Shown piece after piece: positions 12,201 through 23,224 of a DNA stretch of 64,000 nt (within the stretch, counting starts at the first letter, position 1; the number at the start of each line of letters is the position of its first letter). Location: assembly GCA_033220425.1 (NCBI GenBank), contig CM065647.1, positions 1,736,001-1,800,000 on the forward strand, given 5' to 3'. A model generated the notes under the pieces. It did not search any database. It saw nothing but the letters and a program-made list of their open reading frames with translations, and had not been told where the DNA came from. A program made the translations under genes and the position numbers. The stretch is from Lepraria neglecta. Lineage: Eukaryota > Ascomycota > Lecanoromycetes > Lecanorales > Stereocaulaceae.

Positions 12201-12498
12201 TATGAGGAGGTGTGTAACGCTTTTCTCGATCTGAGAAAGCTGTTGGCCAGGCTGGATTTGGGAATGTAGTCAGTAACATGTAAACATTGGCAGGGGCATC
12301 AACCCTCAACGGCCAGAGGACTCGACGTACATTTTGTCTGCGATAGGTTGATGACCTGGACGAGCCGGAGGATACTCGCTGCCCTGGCTGCGCCTGAGAA
12401 GAGGCGGTAGATGTCGCTGCGGGTTGAAGGGGGTTGGTAGGTTCAGCAGCAGGTGACCTCTTCTGACTTGAGCGCTGAGAGTTTGATGGGGCCTGCAT
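9210..12498 (-). CDS. BUD6: Bud6/Aip3 actin-interacting polarity protein, 2 exons
   Basis: Fungal Bud6 (actin-interacting protein 3), a polarisome component that binds actin monomers and formins and promotes actin cable assembly at growth sites. Exons are 12498-12331 and 12239-9210, separated by a 90-nt intron, for 1065 aa. The N-terminal conserved block begins right after the intron (LSQIEKSVTHLLIATKQLL) and includes VRLGYEFNIACRAFNGIG. A long Ser/Pro-rich low-complexity middle follows. The AIP3 domain starts near residue 529 (KELTLFLQYKSKIKKFVLP) and runs through coiled-coil segments to about residue 1000. The tail is Glu-rich. An alternative acceptor 9 nt downstream would drop LSQ. It shares a 660-bp spacer with divergent PBP1. 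Confidence 0.95.
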
Positions 12499-13159
12499 TG
12501 TGACCTATGCGCAATGGTGATACTCTTCACGGCGACATGAAACGTTTTCCAGAGCGTCACATCGGTGGTAGTACTGGGGAGAGTAAGCATGTCAGGTTGG
12601 TTCCCCTTCACTTCGTGTAGGTACAAAGGTACTTACCCGAAAAATGACAAACTCGGTTTTAGCGTGATCACCCGCAGAGGACTAGCTCACTCTGTGCTCC
12701 ACAAGCTGGCGAATCTTACAGCTACGCATGCCTCACTCTCATCAATTATTAGTGGTCACACCAATTTTGACAAGTTGTAACTCATCAATCAGTACATTCA
12801 AGGACTGTCAATCTGTTCCGGAGCCAATTTCTCTGTTCTTTGGCCGCAAGTCTGGAGTTCTAGTGGCCATTTAACACCCGTCGGCTGGGGCTCCCGCGAA
12901 GGCTGGTGGAAGCCCTTTTCGGGCTTTGATCCCTGAATTTGCCTACTAGCAGAAACATTTTACTATCTTTTAACATCAACTCCTGGGCAGACACGCTCAA
13001 CGCAATTGACGCCAGCCATCGCCCTCACCAACACTACCGTCTGTCACCTAATTGTCACTGTCTTGTCTGGATACTGCGACATTTTGCATTATCTACCACC
13101 AGCAGGTACCCGGTCGCGGGTTGACCGCTGTAGGGCGACGACCTAAGTGTTGTACGACA
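12499..13159. promoter_or_regulatory. Shared divergent promoter region of BUD6 and PBP1
   Basis: 661 bases between two start codons on opposite strands, so both promoters and 5' leaders must lie here. A hairpin AAGCCC-TTTTC-GGGCTT (12910-12926) lies about 230 bases before the PBP1 start. No TATA box stands out. The assignment rests on gene arrangement. Confidence 0.6.
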
Positions 13160-16100
13160 ATGGCTACCACCATGGCCAATGGAGGTCCTAACACTGAAGG
13201 CACTCCTTCCGCCGCCATGCCGAACATTGGGAAGCAACTGTCCAAGCCAGCTGGCGGTCCTGGCAGCAAAATGGCCGACAACAACCGGAAGCAGGCTGGC
13301 ACCCTAAGTGATGGGGCTCAGAGGTAAGAGAAGTCTTATTCACTGCAATCAGTTCGACCGTCACTTCTAGAGCTTTCTTTCACACCTCACATGCCCTTTC
13401 TCTCCCCCTCTTGTCATTTGTGTCTGGGAAAAGCTTTGTCTCGGTTTGACTCAACACTCCATAAGTACGCTGGCTGACATGTAACGTACAGACGCAATGT
13501 CACAACCAATGCTTGGGCGTCTAAAATAAACCCTATTACTGGACAGGCGAACGGCGCCGGAACCCAACTGAAACCCCTAATAAGCAAAGCTCCCATGAAT
13601 CAGGAGTCAAAATCGGCGGAAACGCTTGGGAATGATCGCCTGGTTTTCCTGCTCGGAAGCTGCATGGTAAGCCGTCCAACGTGTAACTACATTGAACCAA
13701 GAGTGCCACTGACTTGATATTCCCAGGGCCTCAATGTCAATCTTACCACCATTCACGGTGATATATTCTCTGGCATTTACTTTGGGGCGTCTATGGAAAA
13801 CGATAAACATGCCCATCTGGTGAAGATGGTGCAGCGGAAGAAATTGGGCGAGAAGGGGGAAATGAACGGAATTGAGGACGGCTCATATGTTTTTGCGGGC
13901 AGCGGCGAAGATCATACAATGTCTTTTGATTTCAAGGACGTCCTCGGCTTGGCCGTTGACGGAGTCCAATTCGGTACTCAAGACAAACAACAGAATGGTA
14001 AGTTCCTAAGGTGCGCTGGGATGCAACAGGCTGACATGATGACGAGGAACTACTTCAGGATTCCGTACAGATACCGACGTCTCTGGAGGTCAAGCTCCTC
14101 GTGAGCGCGAACTCCAACCCTGGACTGCTTCCGTCGAAACTGATGTCGACCTTTCTCTCGAGCAACCGGGGTCAGGCTCAGGCGAGGCATGGGATCAATT
14201 CAAAGCCAACGAGCGATTGTTTGGCTTGAAGACAGATTACAACGAGGAAATCTACACGACAACCATCGATAGGTCAAATCCTTCCTATCGGGAGCGTGAG
14301 GCGAGAGCCCAACGCCTTGTACGGGAAATAGAAGGATCAGCAACAAGTGATACCCACACCCTTGAAGAGCGTGGGATAACAGACGCAGCCGGCGGGCTTG
14401 ATGAGGAAGCTAAGTAAGTAGCACCTCATGTGCCCGTTGACAGCCTTGCTAACATCCGAGTAGGTACAGCAGTGTTCGTCGCCAAGTAGCAGACTACCCT
14501 CCTCTCCAGTCCAGCGGGGCAAATAGATACATGCCACCAGCACGCCGCCCGCCGAGCGGTAAACCAACTGTTCCAGGTGCACCAGTGGATCCAGCAATCA
14601 TATCATCTCAGATTGCTCGGACAGATACCAATTCTCAAGCGCCAAATACTGCCTTGGCCAAGCCTGCTGAGAACAACACTGAGGCGGCAAGCTCTGGTGA
14701 TGCTACATCATCGGAAGCCAAGCAAGAGGCTATCAAAGACAGTCCCAGAGAGAAGGCAGTGGTCACCAATGAGTCACGTCCCGTCAATACGCCCAAGGCT
14801 CAAGCACCCAATGCTACCGCAAATGTAGAGACTGAAGCTCTCCACGCATTCCAAAAGTTCGCCCACTTTGAGAAGACTAGGGTGGCAGAGGACCGTAAGA
14901 AACGTGCAGTTGCTGACAAGAACATCAAACTCAACGATCTAAAGAAATTCTCAACGAATTTCAAGCTTCACACACCTGTGCCAAAAGATCTAGTTCCGAT
15001 ACTCGCGAAGGACACGGTAAAGCAAAACGAGATCGTCGAGAAAGCCCAACGTGAGGCAGAACTAAAGGCCGCCACGCCACCAAAGGCTCTGGCTAGCTCA
15101 GGAGACCAAGCATCTTCAAGGCTGCCCATCGACTCGAAGCATGATGGAACACGAGCTCCACCTAACACTGCTATCAACGAGCGTCAGGATTACACTCATC
15201 CTCGCCAAAGTCTTCCACCACGAGGCCCACAAGCCGGTATGCAGTCTCGCGACAAGCCTTTCTCCAGCATGTTTCCGGGGTCCCCACACGCTGGTCAGGG
15301 CATGCTCGGCCCTCGCCTTGCAGACCAACATAGTCGGCACAAGGCTGGAATCCAAGGCTCTATCCCTACACCTCTACCTATTCACACTGCTCAGAAGCCT
15401 CCAAGCCGGCCATCGGTAAACGTTACACCAATGCCTGGCTCAAATCCACCGAGCGCTATACGCACACCAACATCTGCAGCTTCTGCCAGATTCAATGTCA
15501 AAGCACCTGACTTCAAGCCTAATCCTGCTGCGAACACTTTCAAGCCAACAGGAGTCCCTAGTGCTGCTTCCAGTCCAAGGTCGAGTGCCATTGCCAGACC
15601 TTTGTCTCGAGACCCTACCCCAGGTGACTTTTTCGGAAGCAAAAAGCCCCTACCGCCTGGAGAGAAGGCTTCAATTCTGGAAAATTTCAACCCACTGAAG
15701 CGTCTCAAGGAGAAGGCAGAAAAAGAGAACAAAGCGAAGGATTACGTTGCCAATGGCGGCATCGTTTATGCTCATGCTACACCTGTCACATGGAGCCACG
15801 TGGAAGACGATGCAAAGTTCAAGTCATACAAAGACATGTTCGAAGATCTGCCTCCAGTATCACGCGGTGCAACACCTCAGCATCCTACAGCCTCGCCGGT
15901 CAACCCAGCTCTCCTGCACCAGCTTCCACCTCACCTTCAGCTTCCTCCGCAGGGTATTCCTCACGTACAAGCTCCTCCACAGCAAGCTTATCAGGGCCCA
16001 CCTCAGACACATCATTACCCGGGTCTACCAAACCCACACCAATTCGAGGATCAGCGCATCCATGCATCCCCGTCAGCGCCTGCCTACTCGACACCGCGGA

Positions 16101-16774
16101 TGCCACATACGTATGTCGCATATCCGCCGCCAATGGCACCACCGATGCAGTACACTCATGGCCAGCCAATGCCTCAATTTGCCATGGGCCCTGGTGCTCC
16201 ACAGCCGCAAAACTTTAGACAACTCCATGGAAATGCTACATATGGCCATTCTCCCGGACAACAATATGCAGCTCCAATGATGGTCCACAATTCTTCACAG
16301 GGAGGCTACATGGCGCCTCAAGGTATGCCTGGTACCCAAATGCCTATGTTTCCGCAGGGACAGACTCCACCATACGCGGGGCAGTCACAGCCACCAAGTG
16401 GATATCCTAGTCCTGGTAGACCAGCACCCATGATGGTGCATCAAGGCTCTTACCAAGGTCATAACCCTCCAATGTACATGAATGGCGCGCAGTACGGTAC
16501 ACCTGTTTACGCACAGCAACAACCACCTCATAGTAAGTCTTTGACGCCGATCTTTACATTCATTACTAAATCACCTCTAGCCACTCCAATGCGAGCTTTT
16601 GCATCTGCTCAGCCGCCTTACAACCAAAGCCCTCACCAACAAACGCATTATCCACCTCCGATGGGCCGACAACCGAGCAACAGCTATGTCCATCACCCAC
16701 AAGGCCAATACCAGCACATGCAGGGGCAGCATCCTCCTCCAGCAGGCGTTGCCATGGAAGGGGGGACGGAATGA
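13160..16774 (+). CDS. PBP1: Pbp1 / ataxin-2 homologue, 6 exons
   Basis: Fungal ataxin-2 (Pab1-binding protein 1), an RNA-associated protein linked to poly(A) tail control, stress granules and TORC1 signalling. Exons are 13160-13323, 13492-13666, 13727-13997, 14059-14413, 14464-16532 and 16581-16774, giving 1075 aa. The LSm-like domain spans about residues 100-190 (NDRLVFLLGSCM, GDIFSGIYFG). The LsmAD region follows near residue 247 (FKANERLFGLKTDYNEEIYT). The fungal signature FKLHTPVPKDLVPILAKD lies near residue 485. The C-terminal third is Pro/Gln/Tyr-rich and low in complexity, as expected for a condensate-forming protein. The last intron is only 48 nt and in frame, so retention would add 16 residues. 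An in-frame ATG 12 nt downstream is an alternative start. Confidence 0.95.
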
Positions 16775-17785
16775 AGTGAAAGTAGGGTGGCGATCGCGGA
16801 GGCATCTGTCAGTAGACAGAGCTCCGCACGGCGCGCCGCTACACACTGATATGGACGCCTAGCTAAAGCGTAGCCTCGGCTACGGGCGTCCGGAGCGGCC
16901 AAGCATTAGCAACACATTATTTCCCTACCATTTGCACGATTTAGCGGCATCATCATACCCGTGGCATCAGCGAAGGGCGTTCCGGTGGTCCAGACTACAC
17001 GCCCGCCAGTCATGGATGGGACTGGAGAATTATCAGAAAAGGGTCAAAATCAGGAGGGTGGGTGGGATAGTTTCAAAAAGAAAAGTATCGAGGATTCAGG
17101 AACAAGGCCAGCTGTACTCATCGACGAGGCTACCGACGATGGTGCTCATCAATACAATCAGCATCACATGAGCATTCAAGCTCGAGTAACAGGAGGGCAG
17201 TGGAGGAAATCGGTGAAGATGGAGGAAGCTCATGACTTATGGCTTATCTACAGCAGGGCAATGACAGTCAAAGTGTCAATAGATAGCTGTAGCTCAGGCA
17301 ATTTACCTCATCTTCCTATGTGCAAATGAACGTCTCGGTTGCTCTATGCTTTCATGAGAGGCCACATCATACAAATCCATGTAATTGGCTCCGAGTCTAA
17401 CGGCGATTAGGGCTTTGTTCTTACCCCCACCAATGACAGCATTGGCTTGGCCCGGGATGATCTGTTTTTGTGCAGCCGTCCAAAGCCGTCTCTCCATCGG
17501 CAAGTACGTGATTAGTGCCAATATCGCTATCCTCGTACTCCAACTATCCAGCTCGCGCAAAGTCGGCCCTTTCACCAGCGAGAAGTCAAAGTCGAACATC
17601 TGTGCACCTTCCGCCATACACCCAGAGCACAGCACGAGCATGCCGGCTGTATCCGGTTCCTGAAGCGGCCCGTTGCAACTCTACTCAAAACATTGCTATA
17701 CATAGCCCCCAACCCTCCCCTCCCCAATCCTCTGAGACCGTTTATCCTCGCCCTCCCAATTGACCTCTGCTGAAAACAATCCACC
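16775..17785. other. Spacer between PBP1 and the TPO-like transporter
   Basis: About 1 kb. It should carry the PBP1 3' UTR and the promoter of the next gene. Short open frames on both strands (for example 16961-17329 plus and 17303-17641 minus) show no domain or codon pattern that convinces. Nothing else seen. Confidence 0.4.
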
Positions 17786-19744
17786 ATGGATATCGTCGAC
17801 CGAGACCTCGAGAAAGCAGAAGTAGCATCCAGCCCCGACCTCTTCCCAAATACATACTCTCCCGACAACCCTCCCAATCACTCAGCACACAATGGCGCCT
17901 CAGAACCCACCCAAAAGATTGAGAGACAAACCACAGCATCCTCAGCCTCAACCAGTTCATCCGTCTCAGTTGTACGAGAAGAAATGAACATCTCGCGCGC
18001 GCAGACACAACGAGATCTCGAAAGACATCCAACGGAGCTCAGCCGCATAGAGACGCAGCGAACGCAGCATAGTGGGACTGTCGGAAGGACGCTTACTTCC
18101 AGGAAATCGAAGAAGCCGTTGCCGGCTTTTGGGGGTGGGAAGGATTATCCGCCTGTGCTGCCGGCGAAGGAAGATTATGTGGTGGAGTTTGATGGGCCAG
18201 ATGATCCTTTGCATCCGCAGAATTGGACTATGAGGAAGAAGTGAGTCTGCTTTGGATAGTTTGGGTATTGATGGAGTGGTTGCTGATGTTGGAATAGGAT
18301 ATTCCTTGCTGTCATACTCGGATATACCACGTTAACGGCCGCCTTCGCTAGTAGCATCTTCTCTGCGGCTACTGCAGCTGTTGCTGAACAATTCGGTGTC
18401 TCTACAGAGGTTGGAATACTTGGATTGTCGTTATACGTGCTTGGATTCGCTACTGGGCCGCTTTTGTGGGCACCACTTTCAGAATTACGAGGGAGGAAGC
18501 TACCGTTGATAATCGCCATGTTCGGCTTCTCGATCTTCTCTATCGGCTCAGCGGTTGGGAAAGACCTCCAAACAGTCCTCATCTGCCGCTTTTTCGGCGG
18601 CGTCTTTGCTTCCTGCCCGCTCGCTGTCGTCGCAGCCGTCTTCTCAGACATGTTCAATGCCCGAACGCGAGGCCTGGCCATCACTGTTTTCTCCATGACC
18701 GTATTCACGGGGCCTCTCCTGGCACCATTCATCGGCGGCTTCACGATCATGAACCCACACATGGGCTGGAGGTGGACAGAGTACATCGCAGCAATAATGG
18801 GCTTCCTAGCCCTCGGCCTCAATCTCCTCTTCCTCGAGGAGACCTACCCACCAATTGTGCTCGTCGAAAAAGCCAGTGAGCTGCGCCGCCGCACCCTGAA
18901 CTGGGGCATCCATGCTAAACAAGAAGAAATCGAAGTCGACTTCCGGGAACTAGTGACTAAGAATTTCAGCCGTCCATTACGCCTACTCGTCACAGAACCC
19001 ATCGTGCTCCTCCTCAGTATCTACATGGCCTTCATCTACGGTCTCCTCTATCTCTTCCTCACAGCCTACCCCATCGTCTTCCAACAAACCCATCATTTCA
19101 ACCCAGGCGTTGGTGGACTGCCTTATCTTGGAATGGTGTTTGGCATGTTGCTTGCTGGTGCTTATATCGCCTATACGCAAGGCGACTACAATAAGAAACT
19201 GGCTGCGAACAATGGCGTTACTATTCCGGAATGGCGTCTCCCACCTGCAATCATCGGTGGTGTGTCCTTCACGTGTGGTCTGTTCTGGTTCGGCTGGTCT
19301 GGCTACAAAGAAGATATCCACTGGATCGTTCCAACGCTCTCTGGCTTGCTCACTGGTTTCGGCCTCCTCTCCATCTTCCTCCAGTCACTCAATTATCTCG
19401 TAGATGCTTATCTCATGTTGTACGTCTTCCCTTTCCTCCCCATCTTTCACCCTTCTTCCACCCCGAAAAATCCACTCACTAACATACCCCATAGCGCCGC
19501 CTCAGCAATAGCAGCCAACACCTTCCTACGTTCCCTAGCCGGCGCCGTCTTCCCCCTCTTCAGCATGTACATGTTCAGCGCCCTGGGCGTCAACTGGGCT
19601 GGCACGCTGCTCGGCTTCGTGGCGTTGGTGCTTGCGCCCATACCGTTTATCTTTTGGAAATATGGCGCAAAGATTAGGCAGAGGAGTAAATTTGCGCCGA
19701 CGGCTAAGCCGATGCCTGCGGTTAGTGATGAGGAGAGTGCGTAA
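17786..19744 (+). CDS. MFS drug/polyamine:H+ antiporter (TPO1-like, DHA1), 3 exons
   Basis: Twelve-TM DHA1-family antiporter resembling yeast Tpo1-4 and fungal multidrug exporters, expected in the plasma membrane. Exons are 17786-18240, 18298-19419 and 19495-19744, giving 608 aa. A ~150-residue polar N-terminus ends in the family lead-in [15 protein letters not shown]. The first TM starts at the second exon ([19 protein letters not shown]). Motif A appears as [15 protein letters not shown] and motif C near [11 protein letters not shown]. The second intron is 75 nt and in frame; removing it restores [20 protein letters not shown], the strongly conserved helix 11 segment, and it carries a CTAAC branch-like site. 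The substrate (polyamine or drug) is inferred only. Confidence 0.92.
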
Positions 19745-20223
19745 TGGGGATGCTTTTTTGGATGTTTTGGGAGGTGTCTTGGTTGGTCTGGGGAATTTGC
19801 AGTGCTTGGACAGCTGATGCGGCTAATGGATGATTTTGGCACGTAATTATGGCGGTGGAGTCGATTTGCGAGACTTTGAATATACCTTTTTCGTACGTTG
19901 TGATCATGCAGACATCCAATGGAAAAGCATGATCTTGATGTGAGGTTCTGCGTTCGCAAGTGAGACAAGCTATTGAAAACGCGTCCATGAATCGATAGAT
20001 GGACTTCATCTGCATGAACGGGTGTGATACAATTGAAAATTGATGTTGAACTGGTGACATGACCATCGAAATGCATTTAATATAACTCTATTCCACATCA
20101 GGACCCATCCCTGTATGAGCAATCCTCCTCTCCCACCAACTCAGCGCCTGAGATGCAAAAGAAATCACTCCTTGATCGTGTGAGCATCCAAGAATACAAC
20201 GTTCAATTCCACGCCCAAATCTA
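19745..20223. other. Convergent 3' spacer
   Basis: About 480 bases between converging genes. No coding or structural feature was recognised. Confidence 0.4.
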
Positions 20224-21522
20224 TTACCCTTCCACTATCACAACCCTCGTCCTCTTCCTCAACTTCCCCAAACAAACTCCACCCTTGCCACCAGCTCCAT
20301 TCCCAGCTGCCGCCGTCTCTGCAGGCGACGGCCTCGCCTCCGTGGTCCGCTCTGACACCTCTGGCTGTGCAGGATCCGGTGCCGCATGCGCAGGATCAAT
20401 AGGCGCAGGATCGATGTAGACTGTATCAACAGTCTCCGAGGTGCCCGTTCCGGCCGTCGTAAAGTCTGATCCGGTAATGGTGGTCGTATACGTCAAGTCC
20501 TCTGTTATCAGACTTTTCTCTATACTAGGTGCATCCACCTTTGACGGTGCAGCGACACCCGGAGCGTCTATAGTCGTAGTAATAGTGGTAGAGAAGGTAG
20601 AGGTACTTGTTGGGCAGGGTAGGTCACCGCAGTAGTAGAGCGTAGTGACGTAGACGGAGGTGTAGGTAGAGAGATAGACAGTCGCCGGACCTGATATGAT
20701 CGCAACGCTTGTTGTGGAGATGGTAGAGACGACGGCACGAGTCCCAGCAGAAAGTGGCGGCCCTGGGGGTGGAGGTGGTGCGTTTGTTATTGCATTTGCT
20801 GATTCGACTGGATAGATGCTGATTGGGGGGATAGGCGGGACGGTCGAGCTCGCCGATGTGGGTGTGGGGAGAGTAGAACCTGGGACGAGGGTTTGGCTGG
20901 ATGCAGCTTTGCTTTGAAGTTCGCCATTCGCACAACTGGTTAGGTTGGCGGGGTCATTGTAGTAGCAGCCACAATAGGCATATGCTTGCATTCTGGTGTA
21001 AATTTCGTCAGATAATAGAAGTGCTGGCGTGGGACGAGGGACTTACGTGTAGTTGGAGCACATTAAATACCCCAGCTGGGGATCAGAGCACGCTGTTTCT
21101 GACCCTCTGTTTGCGATCAAGCATCCGTTGTAGAGACTGTGGTAGCGGGCGCATGTAGTCGTAGCGGATTGGTTCATGGCTTTTATTCTGCAATACTCGT
21201 ATCAGCACGGATGAAAGATAGCATCTCTGTGCTAGGAATACCTACAAGGTGTTGGAACATGTTGTAAAGTCAATTGTCTCTACTTGATTGCATGCAACGG
21301 CTATGATCTTGGGCTCGTCAGTCCGGATTACCAAACATAGCTCTCATAGCTACTTACTGCTGACTGGTTGACATCTGGCGTTGCTGGCTCACAGTAACGA
21401 CGAGTGATTCTGCTGCGATGCGTAATGCTTTGGTGCCTGGATACCTTCCATGAGACATGTCCTGTCCCTTGTATGGGTTGAGCGGCGAGGACGAGCGCGT
21501 AGAGAGTAATGAGCGGATGCAT
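20224..21522 (-). CDS. Secreted Cys-containing, Ser/Thr/Pro-rich protein of unknown function, 4 exons
   Basis: Minus-strand gene; exons 21522-21358, 21313-21246, 21187-21047 and 20992-20224 give 380 aa. The N-terminus MHPLITLYALVLAAQPIQG is a plausible signal peptide. Exons 2-4 form a Cys-rich domain (ACNQVETIDFTTCSNT, TTTCARYHSLYNGC, CSDPQLGYLMC, CGCYYNDPANLTSC) of about 110 residues. A long Ser/Thr/Pro region follows, with YTSVYVTTLYYCGDLPC and many Thr runs, then a basic tail (GKLRKRTRVVIVEG). The domain order suggests an extracellular or wall-associated protein. The first intron is the weakest: a 44-nt model ending in gacgag keeps the frame, while the more usual-looking tag acceptor 13 nt downstream does not. 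I do not recognise the family. Confidence 0.7.
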
Positions 21523-22894
21523 TGTTCCTGCTAAAAGCTTTTGACAAGAGTGAAGCCATGTTGGCGAGATGGAAGATGAGAAAGATATACAGTAAGTGGT
21601 GTGAGGATGGCTGGACTGGTGTTAGTGAGGTTGGGGAAGATGGTGCCCACATTCCTCGCTTGGAATGGTGGAGGCGGGCAACGCAACCATGCAAACTTCC
21701 GATTCCCGTTCTCAGCGCATGGGATTTCGATGACCATTTTGGACGCGAGTTTGAATAGACGAATGATTTGTTAGATTGTGCGAAATGTCTTACAAGGCTT
21801 CCTCATAAATGTAGTCCTGACTTCCGACGCCAAGTTCTTGTCGTGTTTCGTGGTTTTCAGGCCAAAGACACCGTATTGTCTGTGTGGGGGGGGGGGGGGA
21901 GACACGTGGTTCGGTGAAGGTCTCGTGATTCTGTTCCATTGCGACGGGTCCTTCGTCGAGTCGGTGTCTCGAGAAGAGGTCGCACATTTTCCACGTACCG
22001 AGATCGGCCCTCGTGACTACTGGACTGCACAAGCCTAGACACAATTGCACAAGATGGTGGACGACGTAAGGTTATCGTGAGGCCTGAGGCTGTGGCCTAA
22101 AAAGTGAAAGCTCAAGCCCATCGGAAGAGCAAGTTGTCCGTAGCAAGCTTCTCGTGAGCGGGGAAGTACATGTGCCAATTGTAGATACTGAGCTTATCCA
22201 AGCTGAGCATAAGGTAAAGTCCAAGCTAGTCTTCTCAAGGCTATGGGGCTATGCAAGGCGGCTTCCCCGCCAAGCAAGCGCCAAGGCTGTGGATCCGACC
22301 CGGAGGAAACGGTTGGGATTTTGACATAGACCCAGAAGCACGCTAGAAGTAGGCAATCCTGGCCAATAGCGCCCGACGTAAACACTCTAGAAGACAAGAT
22401 TTTCATGCGCCATGCTCGGCTTCGGCCTCGGCTCAGCGCTACACACGGTCGTTTCCAGTGGACGAGGTTGGAGCGCGCATAGACGACAACTCGCGTGTAT
22501 AGCGCAGGAAGCCTCTAAAAGATCCGACGAAACTGCCATTCGTCTCCATATGGGACGGTGCTCTGGATGAACAGCTGAAGCCGGTAGAGCCTTTGAATGG
22601 CCTGGAAAGGGAAGTCCCAGAACCCAGAAGAGTTGAGATTCGTAGTCGTTCCGCGTTACTTTCTATGATCCTTCTTCTCTCTCTCTTCGAATATAAATTG
22701 TTGATATGTGGTGTGTAGCTGTATTTGTTAGGCCTTTGTCCAAGACCGAAGTTGGGGAGTTGCATGTACAAGACGAAATAAAACGAGGCGCCGGCGTTAG
22801 ATGTTGAATTGTGAGCTGGCTTCCTTGTCGCCGGCGCCAATTGAGACAAGACGGAAACGGGAGACACATCAGGCGCGGGAAACGGCTGGATGAA
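21523..22894. other. Gene-free spacer with a G14 homopolymer
   Basis: About 1.4 kb between two minus-strand genes. It includes an uninterrupted run of 14 G at 21886-21899, unusual for the region and prone to length errors. The open frames on both strands lack recognisable features. The stretch 22439-22894 is probably the 3' UTR of the next gene. Confidence 0.4.
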
Positions 22895-23224
22895 TTATCT
22901 GTTGCCAGAGGACTGCGCGCCAGAAGTCGAAGGAGTTCTGGAGGCAGTAGCGGCATCAACGGTCGATTCACCCTTATAGTGGCTCCAAAACCTGGCCACG
23001 GCATCCTGGGCTACACGGTTGTTGTCGTAACGGCTACGGTAATAATTGAAGACGGAAAACTCCTCTTGCGACAACACATAGGTATTTGGCTGCGCCAGGA
23101 TCCTGCGCCAGATATCGCCGATCTTCCTTTCAAGCATTGCAGTGACAGGAGGGGGTACTGGGCCATTCTGGTTTTCTTTGGCTATCTCAAGGGCCTTGGC
23201 CAAGGTGAGGGGAGTGCCACCCAT
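22895..23224 (-). CDS. Small conserved fungal protein of unknown function
   Basis: Single-exon 109-aa protein starting at the ATG at 23224. The composition is not low-complexity in its first 85 residues. It has an N-terminal helix (LTLAKALEIAKENQNG), a Pro hinge (PVPPPV) and a helical region with ERKIGDIWRRI, then EEFSVFNYYRSRYD and VARFWSHYKG. A short Ser/Thr-rich tail ends it. There is no signal peptide or TM segment. The pattern of aromatic and charged residues looks like a folded cytosolic protein, and I believe similar small proteins occur in other ascomycetes. Function unknown. Confidence 0.6.
   Translation of the reverse strand: MGGTPLTLAKALEIAKENQNGPVPPPVTAMLERKIGDIWRRILAQPNTYVLSQEEFSVFNYYRSRYDNNRVAQDAVARFWSHYKGESTVDAATASRTPSTSGAQSSGNR

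Noticed and set aside
13055-13302. Overlapping minus-strand frames opposite PBP1 exon 1
   Set aside because: They mirror a real exon whose splice sites and protein match ataxin-2; antisense frames arise from codon composition.
21886-21899. G14 homopolymer as a regulatory or G-quadruplex element
   Set aside because: A single uninterrupted G run in a spacer is also typical of slippage or sequencing artefact; no second G tract is nearby.
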